Shown one piece after another: positions 17,890 through 27,025 of a DNA stretch of 64,000 nt (position 1 is its first letter; each line of letters opens with the position of its first letter). Below the pieces are notes generated by a model, which had not been told where the DNA came from, did no database searches, and saw only the letters and a program-made list of their open reading frames with translations. Source of the DNA: Palleronia rufa (GTDB taxonomy: Bacteria > Pseudomonadota > Alphaproteobacteria > Rhodobacterales > Rhodobacteraceae); NCBI RefSeq assembly GCF_000743715.1, contig NZ_JQEY01000004.1, forward strand, positions 161,937 through 225,936. Direction: 5' to 3'. Both the position numbers and the translations under genes were made by a program.

Positions 17890-19746
17890 TCACGCCTCGG
17901 CCCTCTCCAGCTTTTCCAGAGCCGACATCCACAGGGATTCGGCGCGTTCCATCGCGGTCATGACCTCGGCGTATTTGCGGTTCCAGGTCTCCAGTTCCCC
18001 CACGCGGCCGTCGTCGTAGAGCGCCGGATCGGCCAGTTTGCGCGCCAGCCTGTCGCGCATCTCGGCCAGTTTCTCGACCCGCGCCTCGGACTTGCGGACC
18101 TCGGACTTCAGGGCCAGCACCTGATCGCGCGACGGTTTCGGCGCGGCGGGGGCCACGGCGCGCGGCTTGGCGGCGCTCTCCCGGTCGTCGCCCTGCAGCA
18201 GCATCCGGCGATAGGCCTGCAGATCGTCGTCATAGGGCGTGACCCGGCCATCCTTGACCAGCCACAGCCGGTCGGCCACCAGGCTGAGCAGATGCATGTC
18301 GTGGCTGACCAGGATCACCGCGCCCGAATAGGCGGTCAGCGCCTCGACCAGCGCCTCGCGGCTCTCGATGTCCAGGTGGTTGGTCGGCTCGTCCAGGATC
18401 AGCATGTGCGGCGCGTCGATGGTGGCGATCAGCAGCGACAGCCGCGCCTTCTGGCCGCCCGACAGCCTTGCCACAAGCGTGTCGGCCTGGTCGGCGGTCA
18501 GGCCGAACCCGGCCAGGCGCGCGCGCAGCCGGGCCGGCGTCTCCGTCGGGCGGAGACGCCGGATGTGGTCGAGCGGGGTCTCATCGACATGCAACTCATC
18601 GACCTGGTGCTGCGCGAAATAGCCCACGCGCAGCTTCGACGCCTTGGTAACGCGCCCGCCCATGGGTTGAAGCCTGTCCGACAACAGCTTGGAAAGCGTG
18701 GACTTCCCCTCACCGTTGCGACCCAGAAGAGCGATCCGGTCGTCCTGGTCGATCCTGAGGGTCAGCTTGCCCAGCACCACCTTGTCGCCATAGCCGACCG
18801 ACGCGCTCTCGGTGTTGACGATGGGCGGCGACAGCTCCTCCGGCTCCGGGAAGGTGAAGGCGCGCAGGGCGGCCTCCTGCGGGGTCTGGATGGTCTCCAT
18901 CTTCTCGATCATCTTCAGGCGGGACTGCGCCTGCTTGGCCTTGGTCGCCTTGGCCCGGAACCGGTCGACGAAGCTTTGCAGATGCGCGCGGCGGTCGTCC
19001 TGCTTCTTGATCTGCGCCTCCTTCGCGGCCAGCCGGGCGGCGCGGGTGCGCGCGAACGTGTCGTAGCTGCCCTGATAGAGCGTCAGCTTGCGGTCTTCGA
19101 GGTGCAGGATCGACCCGACGGAGCGGTTCAGCAGCCCCCGGTCGTGGGAGATCACGATCACGGTGTGGGGATAGCGCGCAAGATAGCTTTCCAGCCAGAG
19201 CGCGCCTTCCAGGTCCAGATAGTTCGTCGGCTCGTCCAGCAGCAGGATGTCGGGCGCGGAGAAGAGCACGCCGGCCAGGGCCACGCGCATCCGCCAGCCC
19301 CCCGAGAAGGCCGAGCAGGGTTGCAGCGTCTCCCCTTGGGTGAACCCCAGACCGCGCAGGAGCTGGGTGGCGCGGGCCTCCCCGGACCAGGCGTCGATGT
19401 CCGCCAGACGGGTCTGGACCTCAGCGATGCGGGCGGGGTCGGTGGCGGTTTCGGCCTCCGCCATTAGGGCGTTGCGCTCCTGATCCGCGGACAGCACCGT
19501 GTCGAGCAGCGAGGTGTCGGAACTTGGCACCTCCTGCCGCACGCCGCCGATCCGGGCCTGTTTCGGCAGGTCGATGGCGCCGCCTTCCAACGCGATCTCT
19601 CCGCGGATCAGGCGGAAGAGCGTCGTCTTGCCGGTGCCGTTGCGCCCGACCACGCCGACCTTGTGGCCGTCGGGGATGTCGGCTGAGGCGGATTCGAACA
19701 ACGGGCGGCCGGCGACCGAATAGGTGATGTCACGGATGCGGAGCAT
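17890..19746 (-). CDS. ABC-F family ATP-binding protein
   Basis: The 618-residue protein has two ATPase domains in one chain and no membrane segments. Domain 1 has Walker A GRNGTGKTT, signature FSGGWRM and Walker B LLLLDEPTNYLD; domain 2 has GRNGEGKST, RLSGGQKARLSL and LILDEPTNHLD. The inter-domain linker (about 235-300, rich in Ala, Lys, Arg) is the P-site tRNA interaction motif region, and the last 100 residues form a coiled coil as in Uup/YheS-like members. ABC-F proteins act on ribosomes rather than in transport. The ATG at 19746 is chosen over an upstream GTG because MLRIRDITYS is the usual N-terminus. Confidence 0.93.
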   Translation of the reverse strand: MLRIRDITYSVAGRPLFESASADIPDGHKVGVVGRNGTGKTTLFRLIRGEIALEGGAIDLPKQARIGGVRQEVPSSDTSLLDTVLSADQERNALMAEAETATDPARIAEVQTRLADIDAWSGEARATQLLRGLGFTQGETLQPCSAFSGGWRMRVALAGVLFSAPDILLLDEPTNYLDLEGALWLESYLARYPHTVIVISHDRGLLNRSVGSILHLEDRKLTLYQGSYDTFARTRAARLAAKEAQIKKQDDRRAHLQSFVDRFRAKATKAKQAQSRLKMIEKMETIQTPQEAALRAFTFPEPEELSPPIVNTESASVGYGDKVVLGKLTLRIDQDDRIALLGRNGEGKSTLSKLLSDRLQPMGGRVTKASKLRVGYFAQHQVDELHVDETPLDHIRRLRPTETPARLRARLAGFGLTADQADTLVARLSGGQKARLSLLIATIDAPHMLILDEPTNHLDIESREALVEALTAYSGAVILVSHDMHLLSLVADRLWLVKDGRVTPYDDDLQAYRRMLLQGDDRESAAKPRAVAPAAPKPSRDQVLALKSEVRKSEARVEKLAEMRDRLARKLADPALYDDGRVGELETWNRKYAEVMTAMERAESLWMSALEKLERAEA

Positions 19747-20019
19747 GGCGCGCACCTAGCAGAGCGCCGGGCCGGGGAAAAGCCGTGTCGGGGGGGCAGG
19801 GCGGTCGCCGCCACCCGCGGGGCTGGCGCAGACCGGCGCGGAGGGCTGGCCGGACCGCATGCGGCCGCGGGCGCCCGGCGCGACGCGGCGGTGCGGCCTG
19901 CGCGGTGGTCGCGGGAAAGGCGCAGCCCTTGCCGGGTTTTACTTGCGCGGTGCGCGTGGTAGCAGGACGCCGAATAAAGCGGTCCGCATGGGGCGGGCCG
20001 GTCAAGAATGAGGCATCCC

Positions 20020-20442
20020 ATGGCCACCGAGCGCACCCTTTCGATCATCAAGCCCGACGCGACGCGCCGCAACCTTACCGGCAAGATCAACGCCAAGTTC
20101 GAGGACGCGGGCCTCAGGATCGTTGCGCAGAAGCGGATCCACCTGACCGAAGCCCAGGCGCGCACGTTCTACAAGGTCCATGCCGACCGGCCGTTCTACG
20201 AAGAGCTCTGCACCTTCATGGCGTCCGAACCGGTGGTCGTGCAGGTCCTGGAGGGCGACAACGCCATCGCCAAGAACCGTGAGGTCATGGGCGCGACGAA
20301 TCCCGCCGATGCGGATGCGGGCACGATCCGCGCCGAATTCGCCGAAAGCGTGGGCGAGAATTCGGTCCATGGCTCCGACGCGCCCGAAACGGCGCGGGAC
20401 GAGATCTCTTACTTCTTCTCGGGGCTCGAGCTCGTCGGCTGA
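20020..20442 (+). CDS. ndk: Nucleoside-diphosphate kinase
   Basis: Ndk transfers the gamma-phosphate from ATP to nucleoside diphosphates through a phospho-histidine. The protein is exactly the usual 140 residues; the phosphorylated residue is His117 in [12 protein letters not shown], and the nucleotide-binding Lys11 (IIKPDA) is present. The ATG at 20020 is preferred to an ATG four codons upstream, as [14 protein letters not shown] is the family N-terminus. A strong intrinsic terminator follows 25 bases after the stop, so it forms a single-gene transcript. Confidence 0.98.
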   Translation: MATERTLSIIKPDATRRNLTGKINAKFEDAGLRIVAQKRIHLTEAQARTFYKVHADRPFYEELCTFMASEPVVVQVLEGDNAIAKNREVMGATNPADADAGTIRAEFAESVGENSVHGSDAPETARDEISYFFSGLELVG

Positions 20443-20466
20443 CCGGACCGCCGGGGACGCAGCACG

Positions 20467-20498
20467 GCCCGCATCGGCTAAGCCGGTGCGGGCTTTTT
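20467..20498 (+). terminator. Intrinsic terminator of ndk
   Basis: A 12-bp stem (20467-20478 with 20482-20493, one T-G wobble) closes a three-base loop and is followed directly by TTTTT. It ends nine bases before the stop codon of the convergent DUF4112 gene, so it may also limit antisense reading into that gene. Confidence 0.92.
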
Positions 20499-20506
20499 CG
20501 TGGCCA

Positions 20507-20941
20507 TCAGCCTTTTGCGGAACGATCGACCGTACCGGCGATCGTGGGGTGGTGAGAGGCCAGCGCGCCGTCGCCGGCGGATGCGCCGGCGCGAAGCTGC
20601 GCATCGACATGGCCGCGCAGCAGGTTCACGTTGCGCATGTTGGCCTTGTAGCCCACGTCGAAGATGTCGCCGATTAGCGGCACCGCGCCGAATCCGACGT
20701 CGATGAGGATGTTGCCCACCTGTCTGGCCAGAATGCTCCGCGGCGCGCCCATCCGGTGGCTTTCCATCACGATCCAGGCCGCCGGGGCCGCCGCCGCCAC
20801 GTCGCCCACGCCGGGTATCAGCCCCAGCAGCGAATCGTAGCCTATTCGGATGCCGGTTCCGGGGATGCGAAAGGCGCGGTCCATGCGCCGGGCAAGTCGG
20901 TCGAGCCGTTCGAGGCGTGCGTGGTGGGGGTGCTGATCCAT
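20507..20941 (-). CDS. DUF4112 domain-containing protein
   Basis: This 144-residue protein contains a complete DUF4112 domain: FRIPGTGIRIGYDSLLGLIPGVGD, a hydrophobic segment, then VGNILIDVGFGAVPLIGDIFDVGYKANMRN. The two glycine/proline-rich GxxPxxGD blocks and hydrophobic stretches suggest membrane association. No biochemical function is established for the family. The start at 20941 (MDQHPHHARLERLDRLARRMD) is the only ATG before the domain. It lies convergent to ndk. A 251-bp stretch without recognised genes separates it from the 38-residue gene upstream. Confidence 0.85.
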   Translation of the reverse strand: MDQHPHHARLERLDRLARRMDRAFRIPGTGIRIGYDSLLGLIPGVGDVAAAAPAAWIVMESHRMGAPRSILARQVGNILIDVGFGAVPLIGDIFDVGYKANMRNVNLLRGHVDAQLRAGASAGDGALASHHPTIAGTVDRSAKG

Positions 20942-21193
20942 GGCAGCGAAACATCCGTGTCATGGGCCGGGTTCCCGACCGAACCGGCACGGATGCCGGT
21001 CCGCGGGCCACCGGCCGAAGCGTACCGCGGGACGCGGACCCGCTGTCGGCGCGCCGGCGGGCCGCTGGCGGACCTCCGTCGTGCGGCGGATCTGTGGCGG
21101 GCCGGTGCCGCTGCGGTCCCATGGACGCCGCTCAGAGAGCCGGGATCGCGTCGCGCCATCCTTCGACAGCGCGCTGCGGGATCGTCGGACCCC

Positions 21194-21310
21194 TCAGATC
21201 GCGGCCCAGTCGGCAAAGCGGACCGGGGACTGCTTGACCGGACCCTGGGCGGGAGGCTGCTGTGCGGTGGGCCCGGACGGTGCGGGCTTTTTGTTGTTCT
21301 GACGTTCCAT
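21194..21310 (-). CDS. Small 38-residue hypothetical protein
   Basis: This short frame (start MERQNNKKPAPSGP, end SPVRFADWAAI) is preceded by a good ribosome-binding site, TAGGAGA, eight bases before the ATG at 21310, which is stronger than most in the window. It is hydrophilic, rich in Pro and Gln, with no membrane segment or signal. The last residues, SPVRFADW, recall the DPVRYGDWE terminus of the SDHAF4/DUF1674 family, but the glycine-rich core of that family is absent, so I do not assign it. No neighbours suggest a role. It could be a genuine small protein. Confidence 0.5.
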   Translation of the reverse strand: MERQNNKKPAPSGPTAQQPPAQGPVKQSPVRFADWAAI

Positions 21311-21427
21311 GGCGCGTCTCCTACGTGGCGTGATGTCACCATCAAGCGCAAAACGGGCGCGCTGAGGGCGTTCGGGATCACATCGTCGGGAGGTTAGCGA
21401 CCGCGGCTATTCTGCCACAAGGCGCGC

Positions 21428-23638
21428 TCAGCAGGCATCCGGGCTAGACCCATCCAGAAGCTCTATGATTTTTCGCCGGTCGAGGGGCTTGGGGACCAGA
21501 GTCACCCCCGCCGCCCGGCAGGCATCGGCGATGTCCTGGCGCCGGCTTGCCGAAATCACACGTGCCGGGACCGCCCCGTGACGGGACCGCAGGCGGTCCA
21601 GCACTTCCGTTCCGGTCATGCCACCGCCAAGCTGGTAGTCCAGCAGCGCGCGGTCCGGGGTAATGTCGATCTCATCCAGCAGCGCCAGGGCGCCTTCTCC
21701 GGTTTCGGCGTGGATGACGTGGCTGCCCCAGCTTTCGATCATCAGCGTGAGCGCGCCGGCCATTTCCGGGTCGTTCTCGACCAGCAGGACCACCAGGTTG
21801 CGGGTCCGGGGGCGAAGATCGTCCACGGGGTGGGCGGGGGCGGGCTCGTTTCCGACCTGTCCCAGCCGCGGCGCGGAGACGGCGAAGCAGGATCCCCGGC
21901 CGCGCGTGGAGTCGAGCGACAGCGGATGACCCAGCATCGCGCAGGCGCGTTCCACGATGGTCAGCCCCAGCCCCAGCCCCTTGGAGCCGGAGGCGGACTT
22001 GCCCAGCTGCCGGAACTCCTGGAAGACGGTGCGCTGGTCCTGGGGCGCGATGCCGGGACCGGTGTCGCGCACCTCGATCCGCGTATCGGAACCGCTGCGG
22101 CGGACCCCGACCAGCACCTTGCCGGTGTCGGTGTAGCGGATCGCATTGGTCACCAGGTTCTGCAGGATCCGGCGCAGGAACACCGGGTCCGAACGCACGA
22201 CGTGCGAGCTGTCCACCATCCTCAGCGTCAGCCCCTTGGCGTCGGCCAGCGGCGTCAGCTCCGAACGAAGAGAGGTCAGGATGCGGCTGAGCGGCACCTC
22301 CTGGAGGCTCATCGCGGCCTGCCCGGAGTCGAGCTTGGAGATGTCCAGAAGCGCCTCGATGATCTCTTCGACGGAGGCCAGGGCCGACACCGCCTTGGCC
22401 GCCGTCACCCGCGCGGTGTCGTCCTGGGCGCGGTCCTCCAGGTAGGAGACGAAGAGCTTGGCGGCAGACAGCGGCTGCAGCAGGTCGTGGGACGCGGCGG
22501 CGACGAAGCGGGTCTTCGACGCGTTCGCCCGGCGCGCCTGGTCCAGCGCGTCGCCCAGCTCGTTGGTGCGCTCCTCCACCCGGCGCTCCAGAGTCTCGTT
22601 CACGTCGCGCAGGGCGCGCTCTGCCTCCCGCTCCGACGTCACGTCCGAAAAAGAGATCACGAAGCCGCGGTCGGGCATCTCCTGGGCGAAGACGGACAGG
22701 GTCTGCTGGCCCTGGCGAACCTCGAACGTGATCGGGCTGCGGGGCCGGGTCCGCTCGGCCCAGGCGGTCAGATCCGCCCGCGTGAACTGGCGCGAGAACG
22801 TGATCTGGTCGTCCAGGCGGACGAGCAGCGCGTCGAAGGAAATGCCCAGGACCTGCCCGTCTACGGGACGGGCCAGCAGCTTTTCCATGCGGTGGTTCCA
22901 GCCCACCAGCCGCCGTCCGGCGTCGAAGATGCACACCCCCTGGTTCAGATGGTCGAGGGTGGCGCGCAGGATCTGCGCCTGCTGGTCCATCATCCGGTCG
23001 CGCTTGGCCCGTTCGGCCCGCATGATGTCGGAGACGTCGGTCTGCAGGATCACGGTGCCGCCGTTGGCGGTCCGGTGCTCGCCCACCTGCAGCCAGCGGT
23101 CGCGGGTCAGGCGGACGTTGAAAATCACACTGTCGTCGGCATGGCGGCTCATGCGGCCGTGGCGCCAGCTGGCGGGCGTTTCGCCCTCGGACAGGTCGAG
23201 ATAGACCGAGGTGGAGACCAGGCGCACGTAGTCGCCGAACCCGAGCCCCGGCTCGATCCGCACGGCGATATCGGCCAGGTCGCGGCAGAAGCGCGAATTC
23301 GACATCACCAGCCGGTCCTCCGCGTCGAAGAGCGCAAAACCCTCCCGCACCGATTCGACCGCCTCTGCCAGGTTGGCGCGGGCCGATTCCGCCGCTGCGT
23401 TGGCGACGCCCAGCCGGGCGTTGGCCTCATGCAGAAGGTCCAGCGTGCGCTCCAGATCCAGCGTGCGCTGGCGGACCTGCGCCTCCAGCAGAGTGGCGCG
23501 CTCGAACTGGGCATAGGCCAGGCCCGGATGGTCGCCGGCCTGCTCGACCTTGCGCATCAGCACGTCCGCGATGCGGACCAGCCGGGCGTGCTGGCGTTCC
23601 AGCGGTTCCGACGGATCGACCAGCCCCGGCAGCGTCAT
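21428..23638 (-). CDS. Hybrid histidine kinase with PAS domains and C-terminal receiver
   Basis: The 736-residue protein has no membrane segments. An N-terminal coiled coil (about 30-90) leads to two PAS domains (about 85-210 and 215-335; ESVREGFALFDAEDRL and LDHLNQGVCIFDAGRRLVGW), a second coiled coil, a HisKA domain with phospho-acceptor His384 (ASHDLLQPLSAAK), a HATPase domain (NLVTNAIRYTDTG, DTGPGIAPQDQ, GLGLGLTIV), and a receiver with Asp667 (LLDYQLGG). This architecture matches the NahK/ErcS' and FlhS-like cytoplasmic kinases. Its ATG overlaps the stop of the FIST gene by four bases, so the FIST protein is its likely sensory partner and the LuxR-type regulator upstream its likely output. 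The signal is unknown. Confidence 0.9.
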   Translation of the reverse strand: MTLPGLVDPSEPLERQHARLVRIADVLMRKVEQAGDHPGLAYAQFERATLLEAQVRQRTLDLERTLDLLHEANARLGVANAAAESARANLAEAVESVREGFALFDAEDRLVMSNSRFCRDLADIAVRIEPGLGFGDYVRLVSTSVYLDLSEGETPASWRHGRMSRHADDSVIFNVRLTRDRWLQVGEHRTANGGTVILQTDVSDIMRAERAKRDRMMDQQAQILRATLDHLNQGVCIFDAGRRLVGWNHRMEKLLARPVDGQVLGISFDALLVRLDDQITFSRQFTRADLTAWAERTRPRSPITFEVRQGQQTLSVFAQEMPDRGFVISFSDVTSEREAERALRDVNETLERRVEERTNELGDALDQARRANASKTRFVAAASHDLLQPLSAAKLFVSYLEDRAQDDTARVTAAKAVSALASVEEIIEALLDISKLDSGQAAMSLQEVPLSRILTSLRSELTPLADAKGLTLRMVDSSHVVRSDPVFLRRILQNLVTNAIRYTDTGKVLVGVRRSGSDTRIEVRDTGPGIAPQDQRTVFQEFRQLGKSASGSKGLGLGLTIVERACAMLGHPLSLDSTRGRGSCFAVSAPRLGQVGNEPAPAHPVDDLRPRTRNLVVLLVENDPEMAGALTLMIESWGSHVIHAETGEGALALLDEIDITPDRALLDYQLGGGMTGTEVLDRLRSRHGAVPARVISASRRQDIADACRAAGVTLVPKPLDRRKIIELLDGSSPDAC

Positions 23639-24813
23639 GGGCGGCGTCCCCCCGCGGCGGGCGGATAGAGAGCCACGCCGGTCATGGTGTGGTTGATATG
23701 GATCGGGCCGATCTGCTCGCCGTAGGTGGAAAAGCCCACCACCCGGTGGCGCGCCAGAACGTCGGACACGGCGCGGCTCTGCTGTCCCTCCTCGGCCTCG
23801 ATCCGGCGCAGGATGCAGTCGCAACCCAGGATGTCCGACGGGGCGGTGTGGACCGACAGGGCGGAGAGCTCCCGCTCCAGGTGTTCGGCCATGTCCTCGG
23901 ACCGGGCGACGGACAGCACCATCCCCTCATCTATGGCGGAGAAAAAGACCAGATCGCCCTCAGGGGTGACGCGCTGGATGGCGCGGACGTGATGCGCGTC
24001 GCCCAGCCGCACCACGACGGGGTGCGCCGCGAAGGCGAAGGTGTCGAGCTGGTCGGGATCGCGGCCCACCACGCGGGCGTATTCGCGGGCGGCGGGGGCG
24101 GCGTTGATCTCCTTGACGGTACGGGTCTCGGGATCTGCCGCCGTGACGACCATGCGGGTTTCGGTGGGGGTGAGATGGTCCAGGCTGAACACCTGCGCGC
24201 GGCAATCCGTGGCCACCAGCGTGACCACGGCGGCGCCGTCCAGCACATCGCCGTTCACGGCCATGCGCGTCCGGCCGAAGGCCCGCCCGTCGCCGGTGGA
24301 CCCGCCGAAGAGCGACATGTGCCCCAGGGCGGGGGCAAGGGCCGCGACCAGCGCATCCTCGCGCCGCGACAGCCCATCGATCAGCGCGAAGGCGAAGAGC
24401 GTGGGAAAGGCCTGCGCGCGCGCGGCCAGGTCGATGCGGGTGCGCACCATCCGGTCGGCCAGCGCGGCCCCGTCGAACGCCGCAAGGTCCGGGACGACCA
24501 GAAGCTCGGTCGCGAAATGGGCGGCGGGCAGGCCGACGGCGATGATCGCGTCCTCGGCATAGCCGTCCGGGCCGATTTCGCCCGCGGTCGAACAGGCGAC
24601 CGTATGGCAGCCGGGAAAGGCGCGGGCGGCGTCCCGGGCCACCCGGTCGAAATCGGCGCGGGGGCTGACGAAGAGAAACAGCTGCGACAGGTCGGTGCCG
24701 GCGAACCGCCGGGCCAGCGCGGCCATGGAGGCGTCATGGGCCACCGCGGCGCGCAGCAGCAGGCCCGTGTCGCGGGCTGCCGTTCCGGGCCGTGTCTCGG
24801 TAATCCGCGCGAT
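23635..24813 (-). CDS. FIST N/FIST C domain sensory protein (NosP-like)
   Basis: About 390 residues form a FIST N domain (LFLFVSPRADFDRVARDAARAFPGC..STAGEIGPDGY) and a FIST C domain (about 210-370, ending GEQIGPIHINHTMTGVALYP). FIST proteins sense small ligands; the NosP branch binds haem and NO and acts on a co-encoded kinase, which here overlaps by four bases downstream. The start is a problem: no ATG, GTG or TTG lies in the proper window. A strong GGGGAGG stands nine bases before ATC at 24813, and the first GTG (24744) and ATG (24726) cut into the first conserved helix. I give 24813 as the best estimate of the N-terminus. Confidence 0.8.
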   Translation of the reverse strand: MARITETRPGTAARDTGLLLRAAVAHDASMAALARRFAGTDLSQLFLFVSPRADFDRVARDAARAFPGCHTVACSTAGEIGPDGYAEDAIIAVGLPAAHFATELLVVPDLAAFDGAALADRMVRTRIDLAARAQAFPTLFAFALIDGLSRREDALVAALAPALGHMSLFGGSTGDGRAFGRTRMAVNGDVLDGAAVVTLVATDCRAQVFSLDHLTPTETRMVVTAADPETRTVKEINAAPAAREYARVVGRDPDQLDTFAFAAHPVVVRLGDAHHVRAIQRVTPEGDLVFFSAIDEGMVLSVARSEDMAEHLERELSALSVHTAPSDILGCDCILRRIEAEEGQQSRAVSDVLARHRVVGFSTYGEQIGPIHINHTMTGVALYPPAAGGRRP

Positions 24814-24844
24814 GGCCGGTGTCCTCCCCGCCGCGCAGGATGGG

Positions 24845-25531
24845 TCAGCCGTCGCGGGTTGGCAAGATCGACGCGAACTTGGCCTGTTGCGCCACCAGCA
24901 CCGCCTGGGTGCGGGACTGCACGGCCAGCTTGCGCATGATGGCGGTGACATGCGCCTTGACCGTGGTTTCGGCGATCGACAGGTCGTAGGCGATCTGCTT
25001 GTTCAGCTTGCCGTCGCAGATCAGCTCCAGGATGCGGGCCTGCTGCGCGGTCAGCGACGACAGCCGCGTGACCGCGTTCGCCCGGTCCGACGGCTGCGGG
25101 CAGTCCACGAAGTTCTCCGGCAGGTAGGTGCGGCCCGCGAGGATCGCCTCCAGCGCGGCGCGGAACTCCGCATGGGGGCTGTGTTTGGGCACGAAACCGG
25201 AGGCCCCGGCTTCCATCGCTGCGGCGATCATCGCGTTGTCGGCCATGGAGGAGACCACGATAACGGGCGTGTCGGGGGCCTGCGTCTTAAGACGGATCAG
25301 CCCGTCCAACCCGGTGACGTCCGGCAGGTTCAGGTCCAGCACGATGACATCGCGGCGTCCGTCGCGGGACAGGATCTCAAGCCCGCCGGACAGGGTGTCG
25401 GCGGTGGCGATATCCTGGCACTGGGCGGCGTTCTTCAACGTCAGCTCCAGCGCGTCGCAGAACAGCGGGTGGTCGTCGATGACGAGCGCCGAGCGGGTCT
25501 GTGTCGCGGTGGGACTCTGGTGTGCCTGCAT
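24845..25531 (-). CDS. LuxR/NarL family response regulator
   Basis: The 228-residue protein has a receiver domain (residues 14-130, acidic pair Asp19-Asp20, phospho-acceptor Asp66 in VLDLNLP, conserved Lys near residue 117 in VPKHSP) and a LuxR helix-turn-helix (about 160-212, LTAQQARILELICDGKLNKQ then AETTVKAHVTAIMRKL). It is related to the AgmR/ErbR, PedR and FlhR regulators of alcohol and formaldehyde oxidation, which pair with kinases like the one downstream. It is the first gene of the three-gene signalling operon; its start codon at 25531 has no clear ribosome-binding site. Confidence 0.88.
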   Translation of the reverse strand: MQAHQSPTATQTRSALVIDDHPLFCDALELTLKNAAQCQDIATADTLSGGLEILSRDGRRDVIVLDLNLPDVTGLDGLIRLKTQAPDTPVIVVSSMADNAMIAAAMEAGASGFVPKHSPHAEFRAALEAILAGRTYLPENFVDCPQPSDRANAVTRLSSLTAQQARILELICDGKLNKQIAYDLSIAETTVKAHVTAIMRKLAVQSRTQAVLVAQQAKFASILPTRDG

Positions 25532-25686
25532 TGTGGCACGATAGCCCGGCGCGCGGGGCGCGTCATGGGGGAAAAAGGTCGGGTGCGGGGACGGCGCCGG
25601 GGTGCGTCCGGCGGCGCGCGGAGCCCGCATCTCGTCCTGCTGTCTGCCACCCGGGGGAAGCCGGTGCCGTTCCGGCGGCCTGCATC

Positions 25687-26070
25687 TTGACGGCGGCGCC
25701 GGCGCAGACCCTGCCGAAGCTGTCCGCTGCGGCCTTGGAATTCGGCACCCTGAACCGGGAGCCCGGCGCGGGCTTGTCTTCGATCCGGCCGCCTTGGACA
25801 GTCCGCGGTTTTCTGCGCTGTATCGCCGGACTCGACCGCGGGTATCCCGGCCGGATCGACGCGCCCGAGGCGGTGGCGACGATCTTTCAGGAACCCGCGC
25901 GCCCGCCGTGGCGGACGCTGGCCGATGAGATAATGGCGCTTTTCGTGCGCCTGCGCGACGAGACCGAAGCCACGACGGTATTGGTCACCCGTGCGGCGGA
26001 GGCGCAGCGCCTCGCCACCCGGGCGGTGGGTCCGGACGGCCCGCCGGCCCGGGTCATGTCCGACCGGGTG
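25687..26070 (+). pseudogene. Remnant of a NitT/TauT (nitrate/sulfonate/taurine) ABC transporter ATPase
   Basis: One reading frame retains ordered pieces of an SsuB/TauB-like ATPase: LSAAALEFG near the start (25720), then FLRCIAGLDRGYPGRID (25807), VATIFQEPARPPWRTLADEI (25873), and directly after it ALFVRLRDETEATTVLVT and ATRAVGPDGPPARVM. The Walker A motif is destroyed and roughly 80 residues between the Q-loop region and the H-loop region, including signature and Walker B, are missing. The H-loop His itself is replaced by Arg. Family consensus is from memory. The remnant lies on the plus strand between two minus-strand genes, and a matching permease remnant is found at 32.7 kb. Confidence 0.75.
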
Positions 26071-26121
26071 AACCGTCCGATGGCGCCCGCGCGCCGACAG
26101 GCGCCGCGGCGCGGGCGGCCA

Positions 26122-26910
26122 TCAGCCCTTGCGGCGAACAAGGCCGCGGGCCGGGTCGTATCCCCACAGGGCGAGCGCGGCGAAGGCCAGCGTGGCCAGC
26201 AGCGTCCAGAGCAGCGCCGCCGCGTTGAGTTCCGTGTAAAGAGCGAAGCGGATCAGCTCGACCGCGTGGGAGAACGGGTTGGCCGCGCTGACATCGCGCA
26301 GGAGCGGAGAGGATTCCGCCATCTTCCAAAGGGGGTACAGGGCGGAGCTGAGAAAGAACATCGGGAAGATGACGAAGTTCATGACGCCCGCGAAATTCTC
26401 AAGCTGCTTGACGAGGGACGACAGCGCCAGCCCGAGCGCGCCCAGCATCAGCCCCGCAAGAACCAGGGCCGGCAAGACGGTGAGATAGCCCCAAGGCGGC
26501 ATCTCGATCCCGAAGGCCAGGGCGATGGCGAGGAACGCGTAGACCTGCAGGACCGAAATGGCGGTCGAGGCGATCAGCTTGGACAGCAGCAGCCACCAGC
26601 GCGGCAGAGGGGCCGTGAGCAGGAGGCGCATGGATCCCATCTCGCGGTCGTAGACGAGAGAGAGCGACGACTGCATCCCGTTGAAAAGCAGGATCATGCC
26701 GCAGAGCCCCGGCACGATGTAGGTCTCATATGTGATGTAGGTCTGGTAGGGCGGCAGGATCGACAGGCCCAGCGCGGCCCGGAACCCGGCGGCGAAGACC
26801 AGCAGCCAGACCAGCGGACGGACGAGGGCGGCGAGGAAGCGTTCGCGCTGATGCAGGAACCGCAGACCTTCGCGGGCGACGATGGCCCGCAGGGCGATCA
26901 GCCAGGTCAC
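26122..26910 (-). CDS. ABC-2 type transporter permease (PedC-like, alcohol-catabolism associated)
   Basis: The 262-residue protein has six membrane helices and the ABC-2 family signature FLHQRERFLAALVRPLVWLLVFAAGF near the N-terminus; NGMQSSLSLVYDREMGSMRLLLTAPLPRWW follows the second helix and FPMFFLSSALYPL lies in the fifth. It closely recalls the permeases that accompany PQQ-dependent alcohol oxidation loci (PedC of Pseudomonas). Start is GTG at 26910 or GTG at 26943; family length favours the shorter. With the ATPase encoded 115 bp upstream on the same strand it should form an exporter; the substrate is not known. Confidence 0.87.
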   Translation of the reverse strand: MTWLIALRAIVAREGLRFLHQRERFLAALVRPLVWLLVFAAGFRAALGLSILPPYQTYITYETYIVPGLCGMILLFNGMQSSLSLVYDREMGSMRLLLTAPLPRWWLLLSKLIASTAISVLQVYAFLAIALAFGIEMPPWGYLTVLPALVLAGLMLGALGLALSSLVKQLENFAGVMNFVIFPMFFLSSALYPLWKMAESSPLLRDVSAANPFSHAVELIRFALYTELNAAALLWTLLATLAFAALALWGYDPARGLVRRKG

Positions 26911-27025
26911 CGGACGGATCCGGCAATCGCGCCCCCGGCGCACGGCGCGGCCTGTGCGGCGCGGTGCGCAGGTTGCCCAGGTCCGCGACCGCGGCGGGTC
27001 CGCGCGGACGCCGATCCCTCCCGTC

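Noticed and set aside
21194-21310. Assigning the 38-residue protein to SDHAF4/DUF1674
   Set aside because: Only the final few residues look alike; the conserved glycine-rich core is absent.
23639-23824. Upstream extension of the histidine kinase
   Set aside because: It would run inside the FIST gene; the ATGA overlap at 23635-23638 is the natural junction.
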